From the NCBI GenBank assembly GCA_027946555.1, contig JAPEVC010000001.1, positions 62,001 through 126,000 on the forward strand: DNA of 64,000 bases, given 5' to 3'. Position numbers and translations under genes: made by a program. This stretch comes from Gnomoniopsis sp. IMI 355080. Lineage: Eukaryota; Ascomycota; Sordariomycetes; Diaporthales; Gnomoniaceae. How positions within the stretch are numbered: position 1 is the stretch's first letter; each line of letters opens with the position of its first letter. The notes below the pieces were generated by a model. That model worked only from the letters and a program-made list of their open reading frames with translations. It was not told where the DNA came from and did no database searches. Shown here piece after piece: positions 44,382 through 55,720 of the stretch.

Positions 44382-46013
44382 ATGACGATGCAGGCGCCCA
44401 CACCTTCAGAATCACATCTCCGGATACTCTCGTCTCGACGGATTCTGCCAGCTACACCACCATCATCCGATACTGTCACCACACCGCTATCTATCGCCGA
44501 CGCAACAACTGCCCGCTTTTCTATCTGCGGTGCAATATGGTTCTACGAAGCCAGCTCAGCCACGCCACCAGATTCTACAGCTCTCCTCACACGTCTCGAG
44601 CAAAGCTTGAGCCAGACTCTTGATGAGTACCGCCATTTTGCAGGCCAACTCCGATGGTCCAGGCCGGAGGACTCCCGCATACTCCCGGGACCACACACCC
44701 TCGGCCGTCCACTGATCATCTACAATGTGCCCACCGACCCGGGCGTAGAGTTTACACACGCCTCCCACCCTCGCACTCTCAGCAGCATCGTGCCCACCGC
44801 CAAAGAACGCATGGAAAGCAAGAAAGTCTGGCTTGCAACGGACTTTAAACAAGATGAGCTGCTACCCTCTTGCCCACTCGCGTTCTACCCGGACCCCAAG
44901 ATATCTGAAGGCCTTCCGGGCGTGAGCGCGCAGGTGACGCTGTTCGCGTGCGGCGGATGGGCGATTGGCGTGCGCATGACGCATTGCTTGGGCGACGCAG
45001 TGTGCCTCGTAGCTTTCGTCAAGGCTTGGGCGGAGCGAGCACGGATCGTCGTAGCAGCAGGCTCTGGTGGCAGGGAGGCCATCACGTCACAATGCCTGTT
45101 TGATCCAGCCTTACTCGACCGGCACGCCCGAGTCTCTGCAGACCAGCCACCCGATGACCGAAAGGTAGCCCTCGCGCGATCCCTCCCCATGCACCGTTAC
45201 GACTGGTGGGACACAGAGGCGCCGGGGATGCCAGCCTGGGCTCGCAGCGACGCGCTCGCCACCAGACCCGACGCGCAGACCCTCGCGGGCCTCGGCAGGC
45301 TTAGCCCGGCGACGCCGCCGCCCTGGGCTACGTGGGACGCGGGCGCGGCCGTCGACCACGTCCAGATCCGCATCACGGCGGCCGAGGTGGGCCGGCTGAA
45401 GAAGGCCGCGCAGGCTGGCTTGTCCGCGGATGGGGAGTTTGTGTCCCGGCTGGACGCGCTGGTCGCGCACTTGTGGGTGGCCATCAATCGGGCACGGGGC
45501 CTGCAGGACTTGAGGGAGGACAAGGTCTACTTGAATGTGTCGATGGGACTGCGCAGTCGTGTTAGCCCGCCGCTGCCAGATACGTTCGCTGGCTCGCCAC
45601 TCTTGCTTGGACACATTGGGCGCATGGGGGCCGATGTTTGCTCGTCGTCCTTGGGGTCAGTTGCCTTGGAGCTTCGGAGAATGATGGCAGTCTTCACCCC
45701 GCAGGCTGTCGGTGCTTACCTTCATGATGCGGCACATGAGGTCAGTCCGCAGCGGATCTGGCAGGCTTTTTTAGGATCCAGGCAGACGGGGGTGACAAGC
45801 TGGACAAAGGCGGGCGTGTACGAGGTCAATTTTGGGGCAGGAAGGCCACAGTACGTTCAAGCAAGAATGCCTAGGTTGGATGGACAGTTGCAGATCATGG
45901 ATCTTGGTGAGTATGGAGATCACGAGGTCAGCTTGTGTCTTGAGAAGGAGACAATGAAAAGGCTGCTTCGTGATGAGAGGTTCTGGGCTTGGGGTGCAGA
46001 TGCGGATGCTTGA
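44382..46013 (+). CDS. BAHD-like acyltransferase
   Basis: A single-exon frame of 543 residues from the ATG at 44382 (a second in-frame ATG follows at 44388). The catalytic HxxxD motif is present as MTHCLGDAVCLV near residue 205. A basic/Val-rich beta segment, SMGLRSRVSPPLP, lies near residue 393. The C-terminal structural motif, usually DFGWG, is here NFGAG in YEVNFGAGRP. Members transfer acyl groups from CoA to alcohols or amines; in fungi related proteins act on trichothecenes and other metabolites. No signal peptide is seen. No biosynthetic partners are adjacent, so the acceptor cannot be inferred. Confidence 0.85.
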   Translation: MTMQAPTPSESHLRILSSRRILPATPPSSDTVTTPLSIADATTARFSICGAIWFYEASSATPPDSTALLTRLEQSLSQTLDEYRHFAGQLRWSRPEDSRILPGPHTLGRPLIIYNVPTDPGVEFTHASHPRTLSSIVPTAKERMESKKVWLATDFKQDELLPSCPLAFYPDPKISEGLPGVSAQVTLFACGGWAIGVRMTHCLGDAVCLVAFVKAWAERARIVVAAGSGGREAITSQCLFDPALLDRHARVSADQPPDDRKVALARSLPMHRYDWWDTEAPGMPAWARSDALATRPDAQTLAGLGRLSPATPPPWATWDAGAAVDHVQIRITAAEVGRLKKAAQAGLSADGEFVSRLDALVAHLWVAINRARGLQDLREDKVYLNVSMGLRSRVSPPLPDTFAGSPLLLGHIGRMGADVCSSSLGSVALELRRMMAVFTPQAVGAYLHDAAHEVSPQRIWQAFLGSRQTGVTSWTKAGVYEVNFGAGRPQYVQARMPRLDGQLQIMDLGEYGDHEVSLCLEKETMKRLLRDERFWAWGADADA

Positions 46014-47442
46014 TCCAGTATGATGGCGAAATCAATCAGTTCATCAATCTACTGGACTTTCGAACTGACTCTCTGGCCTGACGAGGGCCGTTCAGTCCAA
46101 AGGCCTTCATTGGTCGGTTACCAGTAAATGTTTGGACACGGGAAGGAGAATCCAGTGAGGCAGGGCAACATTGCACGTACGGGCCAAGTAGATACATTAT
46201 TCGTTGCCTCCTCACAGGCCCAACAAACTCGAAACAAACACCTCCATGTAGGTATTCGGACAAGTTCAGCCGCATGTGGCCGGTTGTCATGAGACATTCC
46301 TACAATAATGCGGCTGAGCCCACTTGTCGAGGCGGCGCACAAGGCTCCATTGGTCTCGGCCATCCGAGTAACTCGGTCACTTTGGCATCAACATGAATGT
46401 ATATCCACGCTATTCGACCTTACGGTTCCATCACTGACGCTATGGCACCTGCCAAGGCACTCTATAGCTGGATCATGACCTCTCAATCCTCCTCGGCCGA
46501 GGGGACGTTAATGGGCGGGTTTCATTGCTACTGCACAGCCTGACGAGCTCTTGCCATGGAAGCTAGAAATAAAGTGACGAAAAGCTTCTCAAGAACCCCC
46601 CCCCCCCTTCATGTCCTCCTTTCTCACCAGGCTCTATGGGTACTCTTAAGGGTAGACAAGGCCACAGCACCAGGACGAGATCCCTTACGACTTCATTAGT
46701 GACTCGTGACACGTCAATCTCAAGATGAAGTGTTCAGGACTCGCCGCAGCATATTTGCGTCCCCTGATGAAACTCGTAAGCCGCCTCAGCGCATGTGGCT
46801 GGTATACAGCCCTTTCCTTTTGAGGGGATTTCTAAGTTCAGCACCGTCGAGTTGTTTTATCAATCTAGCGAATAATTGGACATGAGCGTATTGTGAAGCC
46901 AGAAGAGTCAATCAGCAAGACATGGCTTCAGCTGCCAAGAAGCTTTGATGTCAGCCACAATAACACACAATGTGATTTTGGGTCATGGGTAATCCAGGAG
47001 CTTGCGGTAGATGTGATCTATTTGGCATTCTGCTGCGATTGTCAAGTTTACGTAGCCATTGGTGTTCCATGTGATGTTGCCATTGCCGTACGCAGCCTCA
47101 TCTTCGGTATGGATTATATTCCGTTTCGAGCCAGTGAGACCGTGCACTATCGTCATGTTCCATTATTGCAAAGTTGAATGGTCAGGAGAGTCTTACACAA
47201 TAATCAGGTAGCCTTGGCAATTATCAATATGTCTCTCGTCCGTGGCGAAGCACAAGTTCCGTTCACAGGCAGGCGATACTGCTGGACGGACGTGGAATAT
47301 AAATGGCAGAGTTCACCGAGGTTTTTGGCTACTGACCTTCTCTAGACCATGAGGTCATTGGGAGTACTTCAGACCTTATACAAACTACTTTACAAAGATA
47401 TCATTCCCAATTCGTCCAAGAATCAAGCAACAGAGCTACATC
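46014..47442. other. Intergenic
   Basis: No gene is supported. A run of ten C occurs at about 46597-46607. A TATA-like element at 47298-47303 precedes the next gene. Confidence 0.5.
47298..47303 (+). promoter_or_regulatory. TATA-like element of the 47443 gene
   Basis: TATAAA (in GAATATAAATGG) lies about 145 bp upstream of the ATG, the same distance as in the 11604 secreted-protein gene. Confidence 0.4.
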
Positions 47443-47784
47443 ATGCAGTTTAACAGCTTCCTCATCGTCATCACCTCCATCGCCACGGCCGTCTCTACCA
47501 TGCCGGCTTCCAACACGGAGCTGAACGAGGTGCGCATGGAGATCGGAACTCCTACGGAACGCGATGCCCCCAGTCAAATTGAGGAACGCGCTGAGAAAGT
47601 GACAGAGTGGGATGCCAAGAACAAAGATTGTGAATACACCTGGGGTGGACATTGTCAAGCCCAGTGCGTGACCGAGGGTCGGGCTAAAAAGTGTCACTCG
47701 GGTACCGTTGTGTCTGAGATTGTTGGAGGGGGTTGTCATTTTGGACAGTCCAAATGTCGCTGTGACTGCACTATCACGGTCTAG
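47443..47784 (+). CDS. Secreted defensin-like cysteine-rich peptide precursor
   Basis: A single-exon frame of 113 residues. Residues 1-20 (MQFNSFLIVITSIATAVST) form a signal peptide. An acidic pro-segment follows to about residue 60, containing Arg-Asp and Glu-Arg pairs. The mature C-terminal part has eight cysteines: KDCEYTWGGHCQAQC, KKC, then GGGC, KCRCDC. The CxxxC, GxC and CxC elements in this order match the cysteine-stabilised alpha-beta (CS-alpha-beta) layout of defensins. Net charge of the mature part is slightly positive. The arrangement suggests an antimicrobial or effector-like secreted peptide; the family assignment is by pattern only. Confidence 0.7.
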   Translation: MQFNSFLIVITSIATAVSTMPASNTELNEVRMEIGTPTERDAPSQIEERAEKVTEWDAKNKDCEYTWGGHCQAQCVTEGRAKKCHSGTVVSEIVGGGCHFGQSKCRCDCTITV

Positions 47785-48168
47785 AGATGGAAGTTGTCAG
47801 TCAGAGGGTAAAGACGTTAAGCGCATCAAGCTTGACGCGATAACAGCCAAGTTCACGGCTAGAGCAGACTCTCTACACATAATTGATTGCCATGTCTCTT
47901 GTCTGTACAATGCTCTGATCTAGCTGCGAACTAAACTCTATCCCAAAAGAGCCTTCTGGCCCTGGACCGTAAGCTCTTCGAAGCCTGCTATGCTATTCTA
48001 TGTTAATGCCTTACTGACTGGGCTGATTTTACAGCCTTCCTAGCCCCGCAGTATTTCTCCAGACTTTATTTATACCCCTTGGTCTTCCAGATGAGCATAA
48101 CCTGTCAAGTCTCCGCCTAATGCTGCCCCCACCGAATCGAAATTGTCCAGAAACCGAACGACTGCAAC
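47785..48168. other. Intergenic
   Basis: A short region between convergent 3' ends; nothing is seen in it. Confidence 0.5.
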
Positions 48169-49262
48169 TCACATGTCGCGCCTCTTCACACTGAGGCGAC
48201 AAGCCACCTTGCGGCAGATGTACTTGACCTCTTCCTTCCTGGAGGGGACTACGATGAAGAAGGGATCTCTTCGAGGCGCGCCAATGGGGCTTCCACAGTT
48301 GATGCAGACGGTCGAGAAGCCCAGTGGGGCGAGGATGCCGCGGTCCCTGTTCTTGTACGCGTCCTCCATCATGACAAAGGCGAGATCGGGCATTTGACGC
48401 ATGAAGTTGGCGAATGGCTTGCCCAAGTCGATGAGGAGGCCGTGGTTCTTATGCAAGAATTCCATGTAAACCTCGCGAATGGCGTCGCAGTCCTCCTCCA
48501 CTTTATCGTTTGCAACCTGTGAGAAGACAGTCTGCGCGTCGATGAGGACCTGTTTCCAAGACTTTTCGAAATCCTCGGGGTCCCTCCAGCGCTTTGATCT
48601 AGTCTCGAGATAGGTGTCGGCGCGGATGGTACGGTGGCGCACACTGGAGACGATGAAGTCGGTCAGATCCTCAACCTCGAGGTAACGGGCCTGACGGTAC
48701 ACGTTCAAGACACTGTCAAGGTTCTCAGGCAACTGCCAACCCTTTCCTAACGAGTGCACACATCAATTGGTCATGGCTCTTGGCAGTCACTGAATCAGTG
48801 GATCGGGTCACTCACCGAAAGGCTCAATGGCGTCGAGATACTTCAGTATGTGACGGAGGGTGTCGGGGTCGATCCTCTTGGGATCCAGCTCGATCTTGGG
48901 CGTGTCTATCTCCTAGACAGGACGCCATTGTCAACATCTTCAGAAGATGGACACATGACCGTGTATCGATATTTAGACCATTGCTTACCCGAAACTTTTG
49001 ACAAGCGGTCGCGAAGAATCGACTGCCCTGGCAAACGCTACTCTTTCGAATGTAGAATGAGACTTTATCGAATCCACAAATGACCTTCACCGCGTCATCT
49101 CCTTGGGGAACCTCGTCACCGCTTGTACGACGAGCGATAGTCAGTAAACTGTTGATCTCGTGAAGTAAAGGACTTGCCTCCATATACCTCACAAACTTAC
49201 CTCCTACAGGTCTCGACTTCCTCGATCGCCTTCGTCAAAAGGTCTTGCTTGGTTTGCGACAT
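48169..49262 (-). CDS. BTB/POZ-domain protein
   Basis: Minus-strand exons 49262-49201, 49148-48989, 48912-48816 and 48746-48169 encode 298 residues. Introns are 52, 76 and 69 nt, all GT-AG and in phase. Residues about 37-105 form a BTB fold: VKVICGFDKVSFYIRKSSVC then SRFFATACQKFREIDTPKIEL and LRHILKYLDAIEP. The remaining helical part resembles the region after BTB in fungal BTB proteins (VLNVYRQARYLEVEDLTDFI). Near the end a CINC...C...C arrangement might bind metal. Such proteins are numerous in filamentous ascomycetes and mostly unassigned; some are substrate adaptors for Cul3 ligases. Confidence 0.85.
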
Positions 49263-50992
49263 CGTAGTGTCCCTGTCATTCGAGTTATGATGACTCGGGA
49301 TCTGTTGGAAAGGGGGCGGCGAAATGCAGATGATGTTCCTTGAGGTAAGAATGAAGGAAGAGAAGAACGAACCCGAAGACCGCCGTTATACTGTGGGATG
49401 CTCCGCTGTAGTTGGAAAATCCTGGCTCCATCGTGTCTTGTGCAAAATTAATTCACTTGAGAGGGGTAGTAACGATGACTGGACAAAAAGCTCACCCAGA
49501 CGACATGGCGATGGCTTCAATTTGGTGATGTGATGTCATGAGAGCAACGTTGTATCTCAGGCAAGTCTCGAATACAAGAATTACATTGAATCCATTGTCA
49601 TGGATACGATGCAAATGGGCTCCAAGCAAGAAGCAGTTACTTATATCACGGACGAGCTTCTATATCTCATGTATAGCATCCCGAGTCTTGTTAGGTGAAA
49701 TAAGCAGTGTGACACTTTCTATTAGTCCTACATACTGTATATATGTTTTCCTCTTCTGCGTCACGAGAATGTTCAATCATTCACGAGTAAAAAACAGGTT
49801 TATTCGATGCAATTATGCCCAGTGTGATAGAAGTACCGGATCATTATATCCACCACATTGGAAGATTGTTACTCGAGAACCTTCTCACCACAACCATCAT
49901 ACTACCACATGTTGAATTTTGCCTCTGATGCCTTCCAATTTTCCTTTGTATAAACGACTTCCTTATCCAACACTTCACCAGGTCACATCAAACATAAGCT
50001 GCCTCTATTGAACTCTGATCCTATGGCATTGCTCATACCTAGGTAGGTATGTTGGTGTTAGAAGTCCACCAAGAAGACAACACTTCCCGGAAGTGACCCA
50101 AAGGATTTCACCAACATCGCCAATAGAGCAGTTTCCCACTTCCAAGTAACAACGAATTACAAGGTTGGGACCTAGTCACGTTCAGCCCTCCCTTTAAGAA
50201 CGGTCGACTAGATATATGAACTGTATGCGCATTGGTCTATCAAAGACCTATGGCAACAATTTGACACGATCTCAAGTGGAAACGTGCCATAGTAGTATCG
50301 GGTCTACCTACAATGCTGCAGTCGTCTGGCGTCGACTAATGCGCAGTCCTCGACGCCGTCATTCGGGTGGACCGCAAGGTTTCATCTGACGGCTGAGTTG
50401 ATTGATAAGAGTGCAGGCCTCGAGAGAACAGTTCTAATAGCAAATTGCGCTCCTGAGGTTCTTGCGCGGTAGCTGATCAACTTCACGGTCTGCCGTCCGT
50501 GGATGCCGTCCGTGAAGTCCGTCTTGTGAAGAAGCACCTTTTGCCGTCTATATTGCTTCAATCTGCCAAAACTCGCCTGGTTCTTTGTCAAGATCACAAC
50601 TTATGGGATTCTATGTATTTCGGCTGCTGGTGAGCAGTGACAGCCAGATTGATGGTATCAAAAACAGAAACACCGGCCACTACGCTTTAAGAGAGTTGTA
50701 GCTCGATCCTAGCATTCGAGACGCTTATCGTAATTTTATAGACGTTGTTCATATAGATATTGAACTGGCGTTGGTAGAAAGGCAGCGCAACGGCTTGGGG
50801 CAAGAATGCCCACACTCTCTCTCACCAGAACGGCTGTAACAGGTACATAGGTAAGCCCTCGAGGTCAGTCGTGTGTCGCGGCCCACGATCAGGTCAAAGT
50901 CAACCCCGGCGCCCTAACTCCCTGTCCCAAACATCACCGCCACTCATTCACTAGCTGCCAATGGTCCCTCCATCCAGCAAAGAGACGGTGCC
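49263..50992. other. Intergenic
   Basis: No gene is supported in 1.7 kb between the BTB gene promoter and the 3' end of the sterol reductase gene. Confidence 0.5.
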
Positions 50993-52689
50993 TCACCAGA
51001 TCCCAGGCACAAATCTCCAGGGCACACGTTTGCAGTACTCGTCCCAAAAGACGCCGTACTTTGCGCTTCCCCTTCTTTCGTCCCGTATGCACCGATGCAC
51101 AAGTAGTACTGACATAAATGCGGCATAGAACCATACCACGATGCTCGTTGTCCCACACAGGGCGCACATGGCCCAGCTGAGGAGGAGATCGCCCACGTAA
51201 TTCGCATGCCGTGACCATCCCCACCATCCGCTGCATAGCAGGATGCTCTCGTGCGTCGCACCGTCCGAGGTTTTGTACGGCGCACGGATGTACTGCGCGG
51301 GCTTACCCCAGATGAGACAGTTGCCGTTGGACCTGCGCACGCGGTCTTTCTGGTCGTTTACGGACCGGAACAGCGCGTATCCAGAAATGCCGGCGAGGAA
51401 GACGGCCGTAAGATAAAGAGTACTAGGATAGGAGGGGTAGAGGCCGAGGTACTGCGCCTGGAGGGTGTAAGTCGTGGGGAGGAAGCAGAAGCAACCCCAG
51501 GCCAGGTAGAAGCCGTAGTGGTCGTGGGCGATGTCAATTGTGCGTAGGTACCAGGATTCGTTGACGAAGAAATCCAGGACGTAGATCAGCTGCAGAATGG
51601 TTACCAGAACCAGAGACGGAGAGATACGGCCATACTCCTGATACTGATAGGCGATGGTTGAGATATCACTGGAAGAGTATGTCAGCGATTTGAATGAGCA
51701 CGAGACACGCATACCGATAGCCAGAGCCGGGTGAGGTACTTTAGAGGCGCAAAAGACAAATGAGCATTCGGGAGAGCTTACATCAAAGTCCATGAAAGCA
51801 TGCCGGGTCGACCATTGGTGAACAATTTGAAGTCAAATGTCTCACCAAATCTGGGATTTAATTCAATCCCCATGTAGAAGTCGTAGGCCGCAGAACCTGG
51901 CAGAACCTTGTCAGTGACAGTTCTATGAAATCGGCAGTGTGCCAATTCATGACTGGACATGAGTTCGGAGCCACTTGGCCGCTCTCTGCTCATTCCGATG
52001 ACTTTTCTTTCATTGCAGCTGAGAGACTCACCACTGAACTTCCTGTCCTCGGCATGAGTGGGAAACAAGTACGCCTTGGCAAAGGCAAAAGCTGTCACCA
52101 AAAAGCCCACCAGATTCATTGCTGCGAACAGTCCACTCCAGTTCCGAGGAATGAATCCAGGATCCAGGATCCCATACCAACACAAAAAGACATAGATGAC
52201 GTGAGTCACCACCCAAGCTGCAAGGCCATTCGTGCGGTACGTCAACAAATGACCGGCGGGAGTGCGCTGACCAGTGTTCGTAGGACCAGGCAGGAAGTAA
52301 AAGAGCACTGCTTGCAGCAAAATGAACGAGGCGTACACCGCCGATGCTTTGAAAGTCAGCCTAGGACGGCCATCGACAAGCACATCCAGAAACCCTTCGC
52401 GGAACCCGGCAGCCAAGAATTCGGATAAGGAGCCGTTATACTCTGCGAGAGTAACGAAGGCGATTAGGGAGGCTCCGGGCGCCAGGAGTACAGGTGAGGC
52501 AGCGAGGAGAGAACGGAACCATGTTCGGCCACCTTGGGCGCGGCCCCAGGAGAGCTGAGAGGAGGAGATTTTGGAGTTGATTAGGAGGCCAGATTGCATG
52601 ATGAGGCCTCGCTCGCCGCCAATGGTGGTTGTTGCTGCAGACAGGGCTGCCGTCTCGGCGCGCCTCGTCAACATATCGATGTCCCTCAT
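50993..52689 (-). CDS. Sterol delta-7 reductase, DHCR7 type
   Basis: Minus-strand exons 52689-52032, 51896-51782 and 51668-50993 encode 482 residues (introns of 135 and 113 nt). It is a polytopic membrane protein of the ERG4/ERG24 sterol reductase family. The features point to the 7-dehydrocholesterol reductase branch rather than ERG24 or ERG4: TPAGHLLTYRTNGLAAW, AAYDFYMGIELNPRFG, GWWGWSRHANYVGDLLLSWA, and the C-terminal HRCIRDERRGSAKYG...WDEYCKRVPWRFVPGIW. NADPH-binding positions of the family lie in these C-terminal segments. It would reduce the C7-C8 double bond of ring B in the ER. Fungi making ergosterol normally keep this bond, so the role is of interest. The N-terminal 60 residues are not conserved in the family. 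Confidence 0.88.
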
Positions 52690-55600
52690 TGCTGGGATTT
52701 TTAAAGTGGGGGCTGGCGACGTGGCCGTGCAACAACAGGCCCGGCAGAAATGACTGATGACGCCTGGATGAATTGGTGGTTGTAAGCGTGGGACACGAAT
52801 TGAAAGGCTTTGTGCGCGTGGATTACTAGTAATATTGTAGAGGCAATATTTTGTGTTCCGTAGCTGATAGTGCTGTGCTGTTGCTGACTCGATTGAGAAA
52901 TTGGGTCATACACAAGCGAGTGCCAAAACGGCGAGCACAACTCTGGTTATTATGAACAATACCCTTTTTGTTGAGCGGTCTGCTGACTCGGCTGAAATTG
53001 GCTCAATTGAGATAAACCGAGAGAGAAGGAGAAGAATGGGAGCTTACCCTGTGGTAAAGTTTTGTGAGACAGGTTTTGTGTTGGTTGTACAAAGAGACGC
53101 GTAGGCTGAGGATTGGCCTGGAGTGGACTGTCTTGGGGGGTTCTGCGTTTTGCTACTGGTGCTGGTTCTGCTGCTGTTGCTGCTCAGTGTACGGTGCCGT
53201 GCCGCCGTGCCGTGCGGTGTGGTGTGGTGTGGTGCCGTATGTTGAGGTGAGGCCTGTTATTTACTGGGAAGGATTAAAATGAGTGTGTCGTAATCCCAGC
53301 TGGCAGTGCGAATTATAAGTGGAAGCTACAAGTTGCAGTCAAGGCCCCTTCCGCGGTTTGCTGGTGCTGGCGCTGGCGCTGGTGGTGGTGGTGGTAGTCT
53401 TGGTTGTGGAGCTGCTTGCCCAACGGTCGTCAATGATTTGATTTTGGGGGGAAGCTCACTCAACCTGAGCTTGGCCCAAAGTTGAAACGATGATGACTTT
53501 ATGTGGCTGGAATGCCACTAGGAACCCTTTAAACTGTGCCAGGGATGCACTAGTCCGACATGTTTCCCGGCTCCCGGATGCTTCCGTGGATCTTGTTTCG
53601 ACCCAGTCCGTCACCTGTGCGTGCGAGCCTAATAAAGCTGCGATACTTTTTCCTCTTTGCTTTTTTCCTGACATGTAGGGACCCGTTGGGCGGTCACATG
53701 TAGAGTGCGGGTGGGGGATTGTGGGTGTGTTGTGCGTTGTGCGCTGTGCGTTATAGGTGTTAGTCAGTGATGAGAGTGTGCGTGTCGTCGTGTAAATCCC
53801 TCTTTGTAAAGAGACCCTCGCGTGTCCGAGGACAGTGTTCTAGTGATCGAAGAAGGACGGGGACATTGCAACAAGATTGTCTGTACGGAGGCGTAGCAGA
53901 GTTGCTCTCCTTTTTCTTCTCTTTTCCGTAAGGTTGCGAGATTGTAACCAAACTATCTTTTCCCACCTCCCAAAAGTCAAGATTCCTGAATACGAAATTG
54001 TGTCGGCACCATGGGTCGTCTTCTCTTTATATCTTTCTCTTTTCCGTGCTTATTCCCAGTTACCTCGATTGGTGCGACGTAGGTATACTTCGTAGCCGAA
54101 GCCGACCCGTGGCGTATCCGGGTATCCTGAGGCTCCGTTACCACCAAACAATTGTCATGCGATGCCTACGAATCACGGGTCGATCGCAAACTGTATCTCA
54201 ACATAGTCGTTGATCAGCAAAAGTCAGATAGAGTCAGTCAATGCAGCCCGAGAAGATATGAACAAGGGTCGCATCAAAACGGCAGGAAAAGGCAAGAAAA
54301 ATAACCTTCCGGTCTTCAGCCGTGGTATTCAAAGGCTGCCGTCCGTTGTTTGTTCAAGCTTTTGTTTCATAGCTTGGTTAAAACAAGGGGTTGTCGCTGT
54401 CATCCAAGCTCTGCCAGCAGTGTAGTGGGTACAGTCCTCCTGGCAGCCTGGGAATCATAGTAGCTGACGTTGGGTTGCACCCCCACCCGCCCCGGAAAAG
54501 CCTCGAGCAGTTTGATACCCATATGGAAGTCCCACGTGCTCACATGTCGCCCACAATAATAAGCTCATCGGTAGTCCTATGAATAGCTGCCGACGGGTGT
54601 GAAACGCCCACCGAAAGCATAGCCAGTCGGTCAATTTCCCCAAAGGTGCGCCACACCTTGTCCGGTATCGAGCCCGACCCTGAATGACAATTAGGTATTT
54701 CCGGCATTGGATTGGGTCCGTGGGTGTTTTCCTAGTCCCTGAGCTTTCGGGGGGATGCACGTCTCACGGGACACCCCGCGCCTGCGTATCAAACAATCAG
54801 GCTCAGGCTAGGCCCCTTGCGGCAAATTCGGCCCCGGTATTAATTCAGCCTCATCGATTAAGACACAAACTTTCCGAGTTATATGACTTGGCAAAGCCCC
54901 TACTGGCCCAGACAGGAGACAAAGAGAGGGAGAGGGATACTGCGACGAAAGGAGAGGCATGGCGGTAACGTTCAAGTTCAGTAAAGTAAGTCGGGTGTGC
55001 CAAGACTGTCAGAAATCAGCTGGGACTGGGAGCTTGCCAAGGGGACCTTCATTTTAAAAAAGCTAGTTCCCAGGGAAATAAGGAGTCTGGTGAGACTCTG
55101 CTCTGGCTCAACGCAACACCACGAGATTATGCGGAATTTAAAAGAGATGATGCTACTCGGAGTGGAGACCTACACACGGAAATCAGACAGGCGCATCCTT
55201 TATATACCCAGGCAATGGTCCGAGGTCATCACCAGGGACCCAGTTTACCCCACACAGATGCGCCGACACTTCTGGCCCAATTCCACCTACGAACGAACTT
55301 GAGGGGAGGAAAGCGGGGGAAATGGGTCCGAACATATGCGGAGAGCCCTGCAAAAGAATGGAGACACTTGTACCTTCTCAGCAGACAGTGGACGACAACA
55401 GTAAAATTACCCTCCGTCCTTGTTCTCCCGTCATACTAAAAGACCTCCTACTCGCCGACATGGCTCTCATTCGTCCCGCTCATACGGCCCTTTTGCCTGT
55501 CCTATAGTAGCTCATCAACAACATTACCAAATAGTGGGCCGGTAGTCAAAGTGAGGGGAAGCAACAAGGAGGGCAAGGAAGAAATCCAGCATTATAATAA

Positions 55601-55720
55601 TTAGCAACGACCACGCCAAAATTGGAGACAAAAATTATCTCGCGATGTCCTCACCGCGGTCCACTCGCCTCCAATCCCCCTTCCATTCCGTGCTCCTCGT
55701 CGTCGTCGTTGTCGTCATCC
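52690..55720. other. 3-kb divergent intergenic region with simple repeats
   Basis: It lies between the sterol reductase (minus) and the galactosidase (plus). GT/GCC- and CTG-rich simple sequence lies at about 53155-53235 and 53350-53400. No gene is supported. A CGTCGTCGT run just before 55721 belongs to the galactosidase leader. Confidence 0.5.
53155..53400 (+). repeat. CTG/GGT-rich low-complexity DNA
   Basis: Two blocks of short G/T-rich repeats (GTGCCGT, GTGTG, GCTGGC and GGTGGT units) lie upstream of the sterol reductase gene. They are probably slippage-derived. Confidence 0.6.

Noticed and set aside
44382..49262. Secondary-metabolite or effector gene cluster around the acyltransferase
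   Set aside because: Neighbours are a transhydrogenase, a secreted peptide and a BTB protein; no backbone synthase, P450 or regulator is present.
51925..52428. 167-codon plus-strand frame over the sterol reductase gene
   Set aside because: Shadow of the minus-strand exons and intron; no domain.
55622..55720. N-terminal extension of the alpha-galactosidase frame
   Set aside because: It has no ATG and would bury the signal peptide; the ATG at 55721 fits secretion.
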